From Planctomycetota bacterium (GTDB lineage Bacteria > Planctomycetota > Phycisphaerae > WQYP01), in the NCBI GenBank assembly GCA_021798635.1, contig JAJZGH010000105.1:1-15518 (forward strand): DNA of 15,518 bases. The letters are read 5' to 3'. The notes beneath the pieces were generated by a model, which saw nothing but the letters and a program-made list of their open reading frames with translations, was not told where the DNA came from and did no database searches. The translations under genes and the position numbers were made by a program. Shown here one piece after another: positions 7,519 through 13,408 of this stretch (its first letter is position 1; every line of letters begins with the position of its first letter).

Positions 7519-8031
7519 CTAAAAAAACGTCTCAAGCGGTTTGGCGATTTTGCGGAAGGCGGCTGCCGGAAGATGGACGGTGCCCCAGGCTTCGGATCGG
7601 GCCTTCATGTGTTCGCGGTAGTCGGCGATGCTGATGGCCAACATGCCGTACCAGCGTTCCTGGAATTGAAATAAATCGGTAAAGGGAGATTTTTCCGGTT
7701 CCCCAGGCCAGTGGTACATGAACACAAACATGGCGGTAAAACCTGATCCGAAAATTTCCTGCCATTGACGCAGGTCGTCAATATCCAGGCGGGTGGTCCA
7801 GTTGGGCAGCGAAGTTTTGGACTTTTCCGGACGGCAGGCGCGGCCTTTTACGTCCACCAGCAGGTTGTTGCCCCGCGGATGATATACGACAAAATCAAAA
7901 CTCTTGAGTTTAGCCCCGGCAAAAAGCGCCTTCTTGGCTTCATCCACGGCAATGTAGGGCAAGCCCTTGCGCCGCAGATAATCTTCAAACGCGGCTTCAT
8001 AATGACTGGTGCGTTTACTGCGCGGTCCCAT
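7519..8031 (-). CDS. HYExAFE family protein, nuclease-like fold
   Basis: A 170-residue protein carrying the signature HYEAAFEDYLRRKG near its N-terminus, the motif that names the HYExAFE family, seen mainly in Planctomycetes as far as I know. The layout is that of a restriction-endonuclease-like (PD-(D/E)xK) core: a helix with the motif Glu, then FDFVVYHP with an Asp, then LLVDVKGR giving the D-x-K triad. Its function is not established; DNA or RNA cleavage is inference. I place the start at the ATG at 8031 because GAGGG (8041-8045, minus strand) lies nine nt before it; the ATG at 8040 has that site too close. It begins 22 nt after the hisS stop and is probably co-transcribed and translationally coupled with hisS. 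Confidence 0.8.
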   Translation of the reverse strand: MGPRSKRTSHYEAAFEDYLRRKGLPYIAVDEAKKALFAGAKLKSFDFVVYHPRGNNLLVDVKGRACRPEKSKTSLPNWTTRLDIDDLRQWQEIFGSGFTAMFVFMYHWPGEPEKSPFTDLFQFQERWYGMLAISIADYREHMKARSEAWGTVHLPAAAFRKIAKPLETFF

Positions 8032-8040
8032 GTTCAGCAT

Positions 8041-8045
8041 CCCTC
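8041..8045 (-). promoter_or_regulatory. SD site deciding the HYExAFE start
   Basis: GAGGG on the minus strand, between the hisS stop and the next gene. Spacing is nine nt to the ATG at 8031 but zero to the ATG at 8040, so the shorter protein is favoured. Confidence 0.55.
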
Positions 8046-8053
8046 AAAACAAT

Positions 8054-9409
8054 TTAAACCATCGCCTGTGAGTTTTTCAGCAGGGCATGTATGCGATCAG
8101 GTGCATCCGCAAGGGCAATTTCCGTTTCCGTGCGATCCGCAAGATTTTTAAGCTTGATAATTCCGCGATTTATTTCTTCTGCGGCCAGAATCACCGCAAC
8201 CCGCGCGCCGCAGGCGGAAGCCTCCTGCAGCAGCTTGCCGATGTTGCGCGTGCTGCGGTAGCTGGTTTGCACATTCAGACCGGGGCGGATAATTACCGAG
8301 TGGTCCGGATTCCATTGGGAGCGCCGCAATTCCACGATAAGTTTATCAGCGGCGGCGGAATCTTCTAACGCGTTAATAACAAAAACATCTGCGGGGAGAA
8401 TCAGATTGGCCGGCAGCTTGTTGCGCTGGCGCAATAGAATTTCCAGCACCACATCGCCCATGCCAAAGCCCACTGCGGGCATGGCCGGTCCGCCAAACAT
8501 TTCAATAAGCTTGTCATAGCGGCCGCCACCGGCAATGGCCCGATTCTTACCCTGTGCATCAATAACTTCAAAAACAAAACCGGTGTAATAAGCCAGGCCG
8601 CGCACCACACTTAAATCAAAGCGGCAAATTTCCGCCAGTCCATTATCCGCCAGGCGCTGCTCAAAGGAGTTGATGGAATCCCGCACATCGGCGGGCCAGG
8701 AATTCATCCAGGCGGCCAGAAGTTCAGGCGAATTTTCCGCAGCCGTGATGGCTTCAAAATTTTCGCGTTCCGACTCTGTGCATTGTTGTTGCTGATACAG
8801 AGCGTCGCGGGCCGGCAGATCGTATTTTTGCAGACGATCCAGAATGTAATACGCGTTGCTGATGCGATCAGGTGCTACAAACGTGCTGCACAGTGCCCTG
8901 GTAAGCAGTTCACGGTGATTCCATCCAATGCGAATATCCGATGCGGTCAGGCCGCATTCCAGCAGAGCATCCACGCATACAGCAAGGCATTCGCGGTCCG
9001 CCCGCTCGGAGGCGTCGCCGATAAAATCGATATTCCATTGAATAAATTCCCGCAGCCGGCCTTTTTGCGGCTGCTCAGCACGGTAACAGCGCGGAATGGA
9101 AAACCACTTGATGGGGCGGGGAAGTCCGGCAGCTTTTTGCGCAACCATGCGTGCCAGCGTGGGGGTAAATTCCGGCCGCAGGGCCAGATCCCGCTCACCG
9201 CGATCAACAAAGGAAAAAAGCTGGGAGACAATTTCATCGCCGCTTTTTACTTTATAAAGATCCAGCGATTCAAACGTCGGGCCGTCCACTTCCTGAAAGC
9301 CGTGGCGAATGGAAACTTTCCGCCAGATGTCCTCCATATAGCGGCGTACCGCCATATCAGAGGGGTAAAAATCGCGGGTGCCTTTGGGTGCCTGGAAATT
9401 CACTGTCAT
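8054..9409 (-). CDS. hisS: Histidyl-tRNA synthetase
   Basis: Attaches histidine to tRNA-His in the cytoplasm. The 451-residue class II synthetase has the N-terminus FQAPKGTRDFYP, a motif-1 region around 22-60, the motif-2 region FSIPRCYRAEQPQKGRLREF (103-122), the histidine-specific HisA block VVRGLAYYTGFVFE (268-281), GGRYDKLIEMFGG (295-307) and motif 3 around AVGFGMGDVVLE (312-323). An anticodon-binding domain follows from about 340. It is somewhat longer than the E. coli enzyme (about 424 residues), with extra sequence in the insertion domain (about 165-260). The ATG at 9409 has no SD; a -35/-10 pair ends 7 nt before it. It is the first gene of a probable hisS-HYExAFE transcription unit. 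Confidence 0.97.
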   Translation of the reverse strand: MTVNFQAPKGTRDFYPSDMAVRRYMEDIWRKVSIRHGFQEVDGPTFESLDLYKVKSGDEIVSQLFSFVDRGERDLALRPEFTPTLARMVAQKAAGLPRPIKWFSIPRCYRAEQPQKGRLREFIQWNIDFIGDASERADRECLAVCVDALLECGLTASDIRIGWNHRELLTRALCSTFVAPDRISNAYYILDRLQKYDLPARDALYQQQQCTESERENFEAITAAENSPELLAAWMNSWPADVRDSINSFEQRLADNGLAEICRFDLSVVRGLAYYTGFVFEVIDAQGKNRAIAGGGRYDKLIEMFGGPAMPAVGFGMGDVVLEILLRQRNKLPANLILPADVFVINALEDSAAADKLIVELRRSQWNPDHSVIIRPGLNVQTSYRSTRNIGKLLQEASACGARVAVILAAEEINRGIIKLKNLADRTETEIALADAPDRIHALLKNSQAMV

Positions 9410-9416
9410 GGCGAAG

Positions 9417-9445
9417 AGTTTACGCGAGAACCGGAAATTTTTGAA
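9417..9445 (-). promoter_or_regulatory. hisS promoter, predicted leaderless
   Basis: TTCAAA (9440-9445, 4/6) and TAAACT (9417-9422, 4/6), minus strand, are 17 bp apart and the -10 ends 7 nt before the ATG. No SD is present. The elements are individually weak; the exact spacing and the position match the other leaderless candidates here. Confidence 0.45.
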
Positions 9446-9688
9446 GAGCCGGAGCGGCTATGGGTTGTTTCGCCGCACTGCGCGTTGTCCGGAAATGTTG
9501 CCACGCCCAACGTTTCGTCCCGGTTGGCTGCCCATAGCGATTCGTCTCTTGGAGCGTATAATGCTCGCGGCGCTGACATTCTCGCGCGGCACGCGGAAGG
9601 TGCGGCGCAAAAGACCGGGGCGTGATCATAAATATCCCGCTGCGGAGCAAGGGTGGCGCTGTAAATTCCGATTACAGGATAAATCAGT
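9446..9688. other. Divergent hisS-thuA intergenic region
   Basis: Upstream of the hisS promoter there is a small stem (AGCCG-GAG-CGGCT) and an 8-bp inverted repeat, GCTATGGG near 9459 and CCCATAGC at 9531-9538, about 65 nt apart. TATAAT at 9557-9562 on the plus strand might serve the ThuA gene, but it has no matching -35 and would give a leader of about 120 nt. I see no RNA gene or credible coding region. Confidence 0.35.
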
Positions 9689-10408
9689 ATGGGAAATAAT
9701 ATTCGTGTTACCGTCTGGCATGAATTTCGCCATGAGAAAACCAATGCGGCCGTAAGAGCCATTTACCCGGACGGAATGCACAACGCGATAGCGGCCGGCC
9801 TGCGCGCCGCCGGCGGCATGACGGTGCGCACGGCAACGCTTGATGAACCGGAACATGGTTTGTCGGCGGAGGTGCTGGCCGAGACGGACGTGCTGACCTG
9901 GTGGGGCCACATGGCGCATCAGGAAGTGCGCGACGACATTGTAGAGCGGGTTCGGCGGCGAGTATGGGCAGGCATGGGGCTGGTGGTGCTGCATTCCGGG
10001 CATTTTTCCAAAATTTTCAAAGCGCTCATGGGCACCAGCTGCGACTTGAAATGGCGCGACGCGGACGATCGGGAAATTATCTGGTTTACGGCACCAGGCC
10101 ATCCGATTGTACAGGGATTGGCGGATCATATTATTATCCCGCAGGAGGAAATGTATGGCGAGCACTTTGATATTCCCGAGCCGGATGAAACGATATTGAT
10201 CAGCTCCTTTTCCGGCGGGGAGGTATTCCGCAGCGGCGTGACCTATCGGCGCGGCGCGGGAAAAATATTTTATTTCCGCCCCGGCCACGAAACGCATCCA
10301 GCCTATCACCAGAAGGAAGTGCTGCAAATTATCGCCAACGGCGTGCGCTGGGCGGTGCCGGTGGCACATTCCAGCGCACAAACCTATGGGAATCATCAAC
10401 CGCTGTAA
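9689..10408 (+). CDS. ThuA-domain protein (trehalose utilisation family)
   Basis: A 239-residue protein matching the ThuA domain, a glutamine-amidotransferase-like fold, throughout. The N-terminus [11 protein letters not shown] is typical, followed by [12 protein letters not shown], the [12 protein letters not shown] segment and the C-terminal [14 protein letters not shown]. ThuA was named from rhizobial trehalose uptake genes; planctomycetes carry many paralogues whose substrates are mostly unknown, with oxidised or keto sugars suggested. No catalytic role can be fixed from the sequence. There is no signal peptide, so it is cytoplasmic. AGGA nine nt before the ATG is a weak SD. No sugar transporter or oxidoreductase is adjacent; it is divergent from hisS and convergent with the folate gene. 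Confidence 0.9.
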   Translation: MGNNIRVTVWHEFRHEKTNAAVRAIYPDGMHNAIAAGLRAAGGMTVRTATLDEPEHGLSAEVLAETDVLTWWGHMAHQEVRDDIVERVRRRVWAGMGLVVLHSGHFSKIFKALMGTSCDLKWRDADDREIIWFTAPGHPIVQGLADHIIIPQEEMYGEHFDIPEPDETILISSFSGGEVFRSGVTYRRGAGKIFYFRPGHETHPAYHQKEVLQIIANGVRWAVPVAHSSAQTYGNHQPL

Positions 10409-10473
10409 TCGCGATGTTCCGACGCTGGGAGTTTACAGATTGCTTTAGATTACCTGCCGCGTGCGGGAGAACA

Positions 10474-10499
10474 CCCCATCGCATTTTACGCATGGGGGT
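10474..10499 (-). terminator. Hairpin enclosing the fcl stop codon
   Basis: On the minus strand CACCCC pairs with GGGGTG, extended inward through AT and GC pairs with small bulges, and the TAA stop of the folate gene lies in the loop. Only TTCTC follows, not a full U-tract, so termination strength is uncertain. It sits where the folate and ThuA genes converge. Confidence 0.4.
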
Positions 10500-11067
10500 G
10501 ATTGCAGCGGAGAATTTTTTGATCCGTGACAATCATATTCATGGGCATGTCGTGGCTTTCCACGGGAAGCAGGTCGGGGAGAAGTTGCTCTTGAAAACAC
10601 AGGGCAATCCGCAGAGCACGAAAATCCTTCTGCGATAAAAAGCGATCATAAAAGCCCTTGCCCCGGCCCAAACGATAGCCGCGGCGATCAAACGCCAGCC
10701 CGGGCACGGCCACCAGATCAATCCGGGCCAGGGAAATCGGCGTTCCGCCCGCCGGGTCGCGCAGGCCCTGCACCGCGGGATTCGGAGAAGTTTCCAATGA
10801 TTTAATGGCTACCGGCTCAATCTCCCGTTGTGCCCAGCGCACGCGGGGGAGTGCCACGGTCTTGCCCTCTTTCCATGCCTGAAGCACCAGAGTCGAAGTC
10901 TCTACTTCCTGTTCCATGGACAGAAACAACATGATGGTTTCCGCCCGGCGGAATTCCGGTGTGTCCTGCAATTGATGGCACACGTCAAGCGAGCGTGTGT
11001 GCCGCTCCTCGGGGCTGATGGCACCGAGAATCGTACGCATTTGATTTCGCAATTCACTTTTTTCCAT
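10486..11067 (-). CDS. 5-formyltetrahydrofolate cyclo-ligase
   Basis: Converts 5-formyl-THF to 5,10-methenyl-THF with ATP, returning a storage or dead-end folate to the one-carbon pool. The 193-residue protein has the standard family layout: an N-terminal helix with KSELRNQMRTIL, the segment LFLSMEQEVET (47-57), and the ATP/folate-binding signature VPGLAFDRRGYRLGRGKG (121-138) followed by FYDRFL. Bacterial genes are called ygfA or fau; I leave the symbol blank. The ATG at 11067 has GAGG about ten nt upstream. It lies 68 bp past the 291-bp repeat element, downstream of rarA on the same strand, so transcripts from rarA would have to cross the element. Cytoplasmic; call is secure. Confidence 0.95.
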   Translation of the reverse strand: MEKSELRNQMRTILGAISPEERHTRSLDVCHQLQDTPEFRRAETIMLFLSMEQEVETSTLVLQAWKEGKTVALPRVRWAQREIEPVAIKSLETSPNPAVQGLRDPAGGTPISLARIDLVAVPGLAFDRRGYRLGRGKGFYDRFLSQKDFRALRIALCFQEQLLPDLLPVESHDMPMNMIVTDQKILRCNHPHA

Positions 11068-11134
11068 GGCAATATTTCCTCATCCTGCATTCCCGCCCGG
11101 AGCTTGTTGCGTCCCGAGCTGGTGCGATTGCGCT

Positions 11135-11425
11135 AGGAGCCTGTCCGAGTAATCGCCGGGTTGCGATCCCGGCGCGCCGGGATGATTTTTGGCTCCCATC
11201 AAGAAGCGGCGACGATGGCGTACCTCAACAAGATGGTACTCCGAGGAGCCGCGCCGCAGAGGGGGGCCAAAAAGCACACCGCCCCGCGGGGTGGGCCTGA
11301 AATGCCCCGCCTGCTTTGTTGTCGGATCTCGCAGACTCATTATTAAGAGTCGGCTCGATCCTCCGCCGCGCATACGGGACATTTCAGACCCATCGCAATC
11401 CCGGCCATTACTCGGACAGGCTCCT
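11135..11425 (+). mobile_element. MITE-like element (copy B), 291 bp with terminal inverted repeats
   Basis: The left end (from 11135) and the reverse complement of the right end (to 11425) share AGGAGCCTGTCCGAGTAAT-(C/G)-GCCGGG and (A)TTGCGAT: about 33 bp with one mismatch and one indel. Inside are the perfect 18-bp palindrome ATCCCGGCGCGCCGGGAT (11166-11183) and a block (11245-11308) shared with the copy near guaB. No transposase fits in 291 bp. No target duplication is evident (left flank GCGCT, right flank GGCCT). The right terminus overlaps the 3' end of rarA and supplies its stop codon. It would have to be mobilised in trans; its source transposase is not in this window. Confidence 0.8.
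11166..11183. repeat. Perfect 18-bp palindrome inside copy B
   Basis: ATCCCGGCGCGCCGGGAT is fully self-complementary and followed on the plus strand by GATTTTT, resembling a terminator without a loop. Copy A lacks it. Confidence 0.7.
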
Positions 11426-12757
11426 GGCCTGATCTAATTCCGCAAGCCGTTGAAGATATCGACTTATTACCGCCTCATGGCCGCGGTCTGTTGGCTGATA
11501 ATAGTGTTTTTCCACGCCCAAGTATACCTGCGGAACATACCCTTCGGGAAAATCATGGGAATATTGATAGCCCTGATGTCCTAAATTTTCTGCCCCGGGG
11601 TAATGCGTATCGCGCAGCGGCCGGGGCACGGGAATGGTGCGGCTGTTTTTAACGTCGTCCATCGCCTGATCCACAGCCAGCGTCACACGGTTGCTTTTCG
11701 GGGCGCACGCCAGATAGATAGCGGCCTGTGCTAACGTGAGGCGGCATTCCGGCATGCCTACAAATTCCGTTATCTGCACCGCAGCGGCGGCCAGCATAAT
11801 GGCCGTGGGGTCCGCGTTGCCGATATCTTCCGAAGCGCAAATGGCGATTCGCCGGGCAATAAAACGGGGATCATCACCGGCGGCGAGCATACGTGAAAGC
11901 CAATAAACCGTGGCATCCGGATCACTGCCGCGCATGGATTTAATCAGGGCACTGGCCGAGTCATAATGGCCGTCATCATCATATACCATGGCCTTGGCCT
12001 GAATCGAATCGCGGGCGATCGGCAACGTAATGGTCAAGGGATGCCGGGCACCATCGGTGGAATCGGTGGAATCAGCTCCTTGTGAAAGTACAGCTATTTC
12101 CAGCGCGGTTAAAGCCCGTCTGGCGTCCCCATCGGATATTTCCAGCCAATGGTCCATCGCCTCGGCATCCACGGTGAGGTTCCAGGCACCAAAGCCGCGC
12201 ACCGGATCATGAATGGCGCGGGTCAGGAGATTGCGTATGTCCTCACGCGTCAGGGGTTCAAACTGAAATATCTGGCTGCGTGATACCAAGGGGGCATTGA
12301 CGGAAAAGTAAGGATTTTGCGTGGTAGCGCCAATGAGCGTGATGATTCCGTTTTCTACATCCGGCAGCAGTATGTCCTGCTGCGTGCGGTTGAAGCGGTG
12401 AATTTCATCCAGGAAAAGAATGGTGCGCCCACCGGTGGTTTCCAGTTGGATTTTAGCCTGCGCCAAAACATCCCGCACCTCTTTAACTCCTGCAGCGGCA
12501 GCGTTCAGGCGTACAAAATGCCGGCGTGTGGCACCAGCAATAAGTTCCGCAAGTGACGTTTTACCCGTGCCCGGCGGGCCGAAAAAAATCAGGCTTACAA
12601 GGCGATCCGCTTCAATCATACGACGCAAAAGTTTACCCGGTCCAAGAATATGCTGTTGGCCGACAAACTCCGCCAGAGTTTCCGGCCGCATCCGCGCCGC
12701 CAGCGGCCGGGCGGCTTTGATGCGTTGTTCTCGGGAAGATGTAAAGAGGTCCGGCAC
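11408..12757 (-). CDS. rarA: Replication-associated recombination protein RarA (MgsA)
   Basis: An AAA+ ATPase of the clamp-loader/RuvB-related group that acts at stalled replication forks and single-strand gaps with SSB. The 449-residue protein has the conserved start PLAARMRPETLAEFVGQQH, Walker A GPPGTGKT (60-67), Walker B ILFLDEIH (113-120), sensor 1 GATTQNPYF (143-151) and the SR arginine-finger motif (159-160). The C-terminal tetramerisation/MgsA region ends with the conserved HDFPEGYVPQVYLGVEKHYY and QRLAELDQA. The final RSLSE and stop are encoded by the terminus of the adjacent repeat element. A small insert DSTDSTDG (229-236) reflects a 9-bp tandem duplication at 12054-12071. The start is GTG at 12757; an ATG seven nt upstream is out of frame, and AGGA lies about eleven nt upstream. 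Confidence 0.95.
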   Translation of the reverse strand: MPDLFTSSREQRIKAARPLAARMRPETLAEFVGQQHILGPGKLLRRMIEADRLVSLIFFGPPGTGKTSLAELIAGATRRHFVRLNAAAAGVKEVRDVLAQAKIQLETTGGRTILFLDEIHRFNRTQQDILLPDVENGIITLIGATTQNPYFSVNAPLVSRSQIFQFEPLTREDIRNLLTRAIHDPVRGFGAWNLTVDAEAMDHWLEISDGDARRALTALEIAVLSQGADSTDSTDGARHPLTITLPIARDSIQAKAMVYDDDGHYDSASALIKSMRGSDPDATVYWLSRMLAAGDDPRFIARRIAICASEDIGNADPTAIMLAAAAVQITEFVGMPECRLTLAQAAIYLACAPKSNRVTLAVDQAMDDVKNSRTIPVPRPLRDTHYPGAENLGHQGYQYSHDFPEGYVPQVYLGVEKHYYQPTDRGHEAVISRYLQRLAELDQARSLSE

Positions 12758-12821
12758 GTTTCATGGTCCTGTTGAAGTTGTGACAATCGTCGAATTCCTT
12801 GAGCCACCGCTTTGATCCCCA

Positions 12822-12860
12822 AAAGTCTGTCCGGGTAATGGCCTAGATTGCAATTACCGG
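12822..12860 (+). repeat. Degenerate terminus (copy C) of the AGGAGCC element in the rarA leader
   Basis: About 33 bp resemble the terminus of the complete element: GTCTGTCCGGGTAATGGCC followed by an ATTGCAAT-like stretch, with several changes. The partner end is missing. On the minus strand GGTAAT and ATTACC can pair, forming a hairpin in the predicted rarA 5' leader. Confidence 0.6.
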
Positions 12861-12877
12861 GCGAGGCTCATTGGAGG

Positions 12878-12886
12878 ATTATAGCA
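12878..12886 (-). promoter_or_regulatory. Extended -10 promoter candidate for rarA
   Basis: TGCTATAAT on the minus strand is a perfect -10 with the extended TG motif, which can replace a -35; none is seen. The predicted start is near 12871, giving a leader of about 113 nt that contains repeat copy C. Confidence 0.45.
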
Positions 12887-13044
12887 GGAATTCGGCCCCG
12901 GAGCCTGTGAAAAAAACCCGCAAAGCCACCGGCAAACTGGAGAACTTAACATCAATGAAAGCAAGCATCTGGGCCGTCGGTCTGGTCAATCTTGACTGGG
13001 GCTACTTGGGGGGATTCGTCACTCTCTTGCCCAATCCTGCCACT
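12887..13044. other. Unassigned region between rarA promoter and vapC remnant
   Basis: I see no gene, RNA or repeat that I can support here. On the plus strand it can be read open for a long way, but that reading continues antisense through vapB and resembles nothing known. It may be sequence that replaced the rest of vapC. Confidence 0.3.
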
Positions 13045-13086
13045 TTAGCCCTGCAATGCGGGTGTGGTATCCAGCAGATAATTCAC
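13045..13086 (-). pseudogene. vapC: vapC toxin remnant, 13 codons
   Basis: The vapB stop overlaps a GTG start as GTGA, the usual coupled junction of a vapBC pair. The frame that follows reads V/M-N-Y-L-L-D-T, the classic start of a PIN-domain VapC ribonuclease including the first catalytic Asp, but then TPALQG and a TAA. No further PIN-domain sequence (later acidic residues) is recognisable in any frame downstream before rarA. The toxin was therefore deleted or replaced after its seventh codon and cannot be functional. Confidence 0.6.
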
Positions 13087-13325
13087 AATTTAATCCGCTT
13101 GCGCGGCGCGCGAGGTTGCCCGCGACCAGCCGCCAGTAATGCTTCGCCCCCCTGCTTATCCATTTCACCAAACCATGCGGCGGTACTGGTATTCATTGGC
13201 TCAAGCAGGACACCCCGCCCATGTTTGCGAACGCGTGCCATATTGCCCGGCAGACGAAACGCTTTAGGCAATCGCACCGCCTGGCTTCCACCAGTCACAA
13301 ATATTTTAGCAATAGGCTGGGCCAT
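13083..13325 (-). CDS. vapB: VapB-type antitoxin, AbrB/MazE family, now without its toxin
   Basis: An 80-residue protein with an N-terminal swapped-hairpin AbrB/MazE DNA-binding domain (about 1-45): AKIFVTGGSQAVRLPKAFRL then the HGRGVLLEP strand. The C-terminal tail (AWFGEMDKQGGEALLAAGRG onward) is the toxin-binding type seen in VapB antitoxins of VapBC modules. It should dimerise, bind its own promoter and, in an intact pair, neutralise a PIN-domain RNase. The toxin gene has been cut after a few codons. The ATG at 13325 is supported by AGGAG nine nt upstream and a near-consensus promoter. A surviving antitoxin could still be expressed, autoregulate, or protect against a related VapC elsewhere in the genome; that is inference. 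Confidence 0.85.
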   Translation of the reverse strand: MAQPIAKIFVTGGSQAVRLPKAFRLPGNMARVRKHGRGVLLEPMNTSTAAWFGEMDKQGGEALLAAGRGQPRAPRKRIKL

Positions 13326-13352
13326 AATGGCATACTCCTGATACCTACTTTC

Positions 13353-13381
13353 AGTATATACAATAAGCGTATGATGGTCAA
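13353..13381 (-). promoter_or_regulatory. vapB promoter
   Basis: On the minus strand TTGACC (13376-13381, 5/6) and TATACT (13353-13358, 5/6) are separated by exactly 17 bp, predicting a leader of about 20 nt with an AGGAG SD. This is the best sigma-70-like promoter in the window. Autoregulation by VapB is expected from the family. Confidence 0.65.
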
Positions 13382-13408
13382 AGCATGGCAGACGCGCAGC
13401 CTTTGTGT

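Noticed and set aside
9459..9538. Possible T-box or riboswitch upstream of hisS or thuA
   Set aside because: Only an 8-bp inverted repeat and a tiny stem are present; no T-box sequence or known riboswitch core, and the hisS transcript is predicted to start at its ATG.
8783..9625. Long plus-strand frame (280 codons) opposite hisS
   Set aside because: It is the antisense shadow of hisS, whose class II synthetase motifs are unambiguous.
11080..11382. Minus-strand reading through copy B (RPTPRGGVLFGPPLRRGS...)
   Set aside because: Most of it lies in the repeat element. A similar peptide string is read from the shared block near guaB, so it reflects repeat DNA rather than a gene.
11135..12860. 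rarA as cargo of a composite transposon between copies B and C
   Set aside because: The outer termini are in the same orientation rather than inward-facing, copy C is degenerate, no transposase is present, and rarA is a core gene.
12758..13044. Rest of vapC in another frame or displaced downstream
   Set aside because: No PIN-domain acidic motifs are found in any frame between the remnant and rarA.
12871..13341. Plus-strand open frame of 156 codons across the vapB region
   Set aside because: It is antisense to vapB, which has clear family motifs, a promoter and an SD. The translation shows no recognisable domain.
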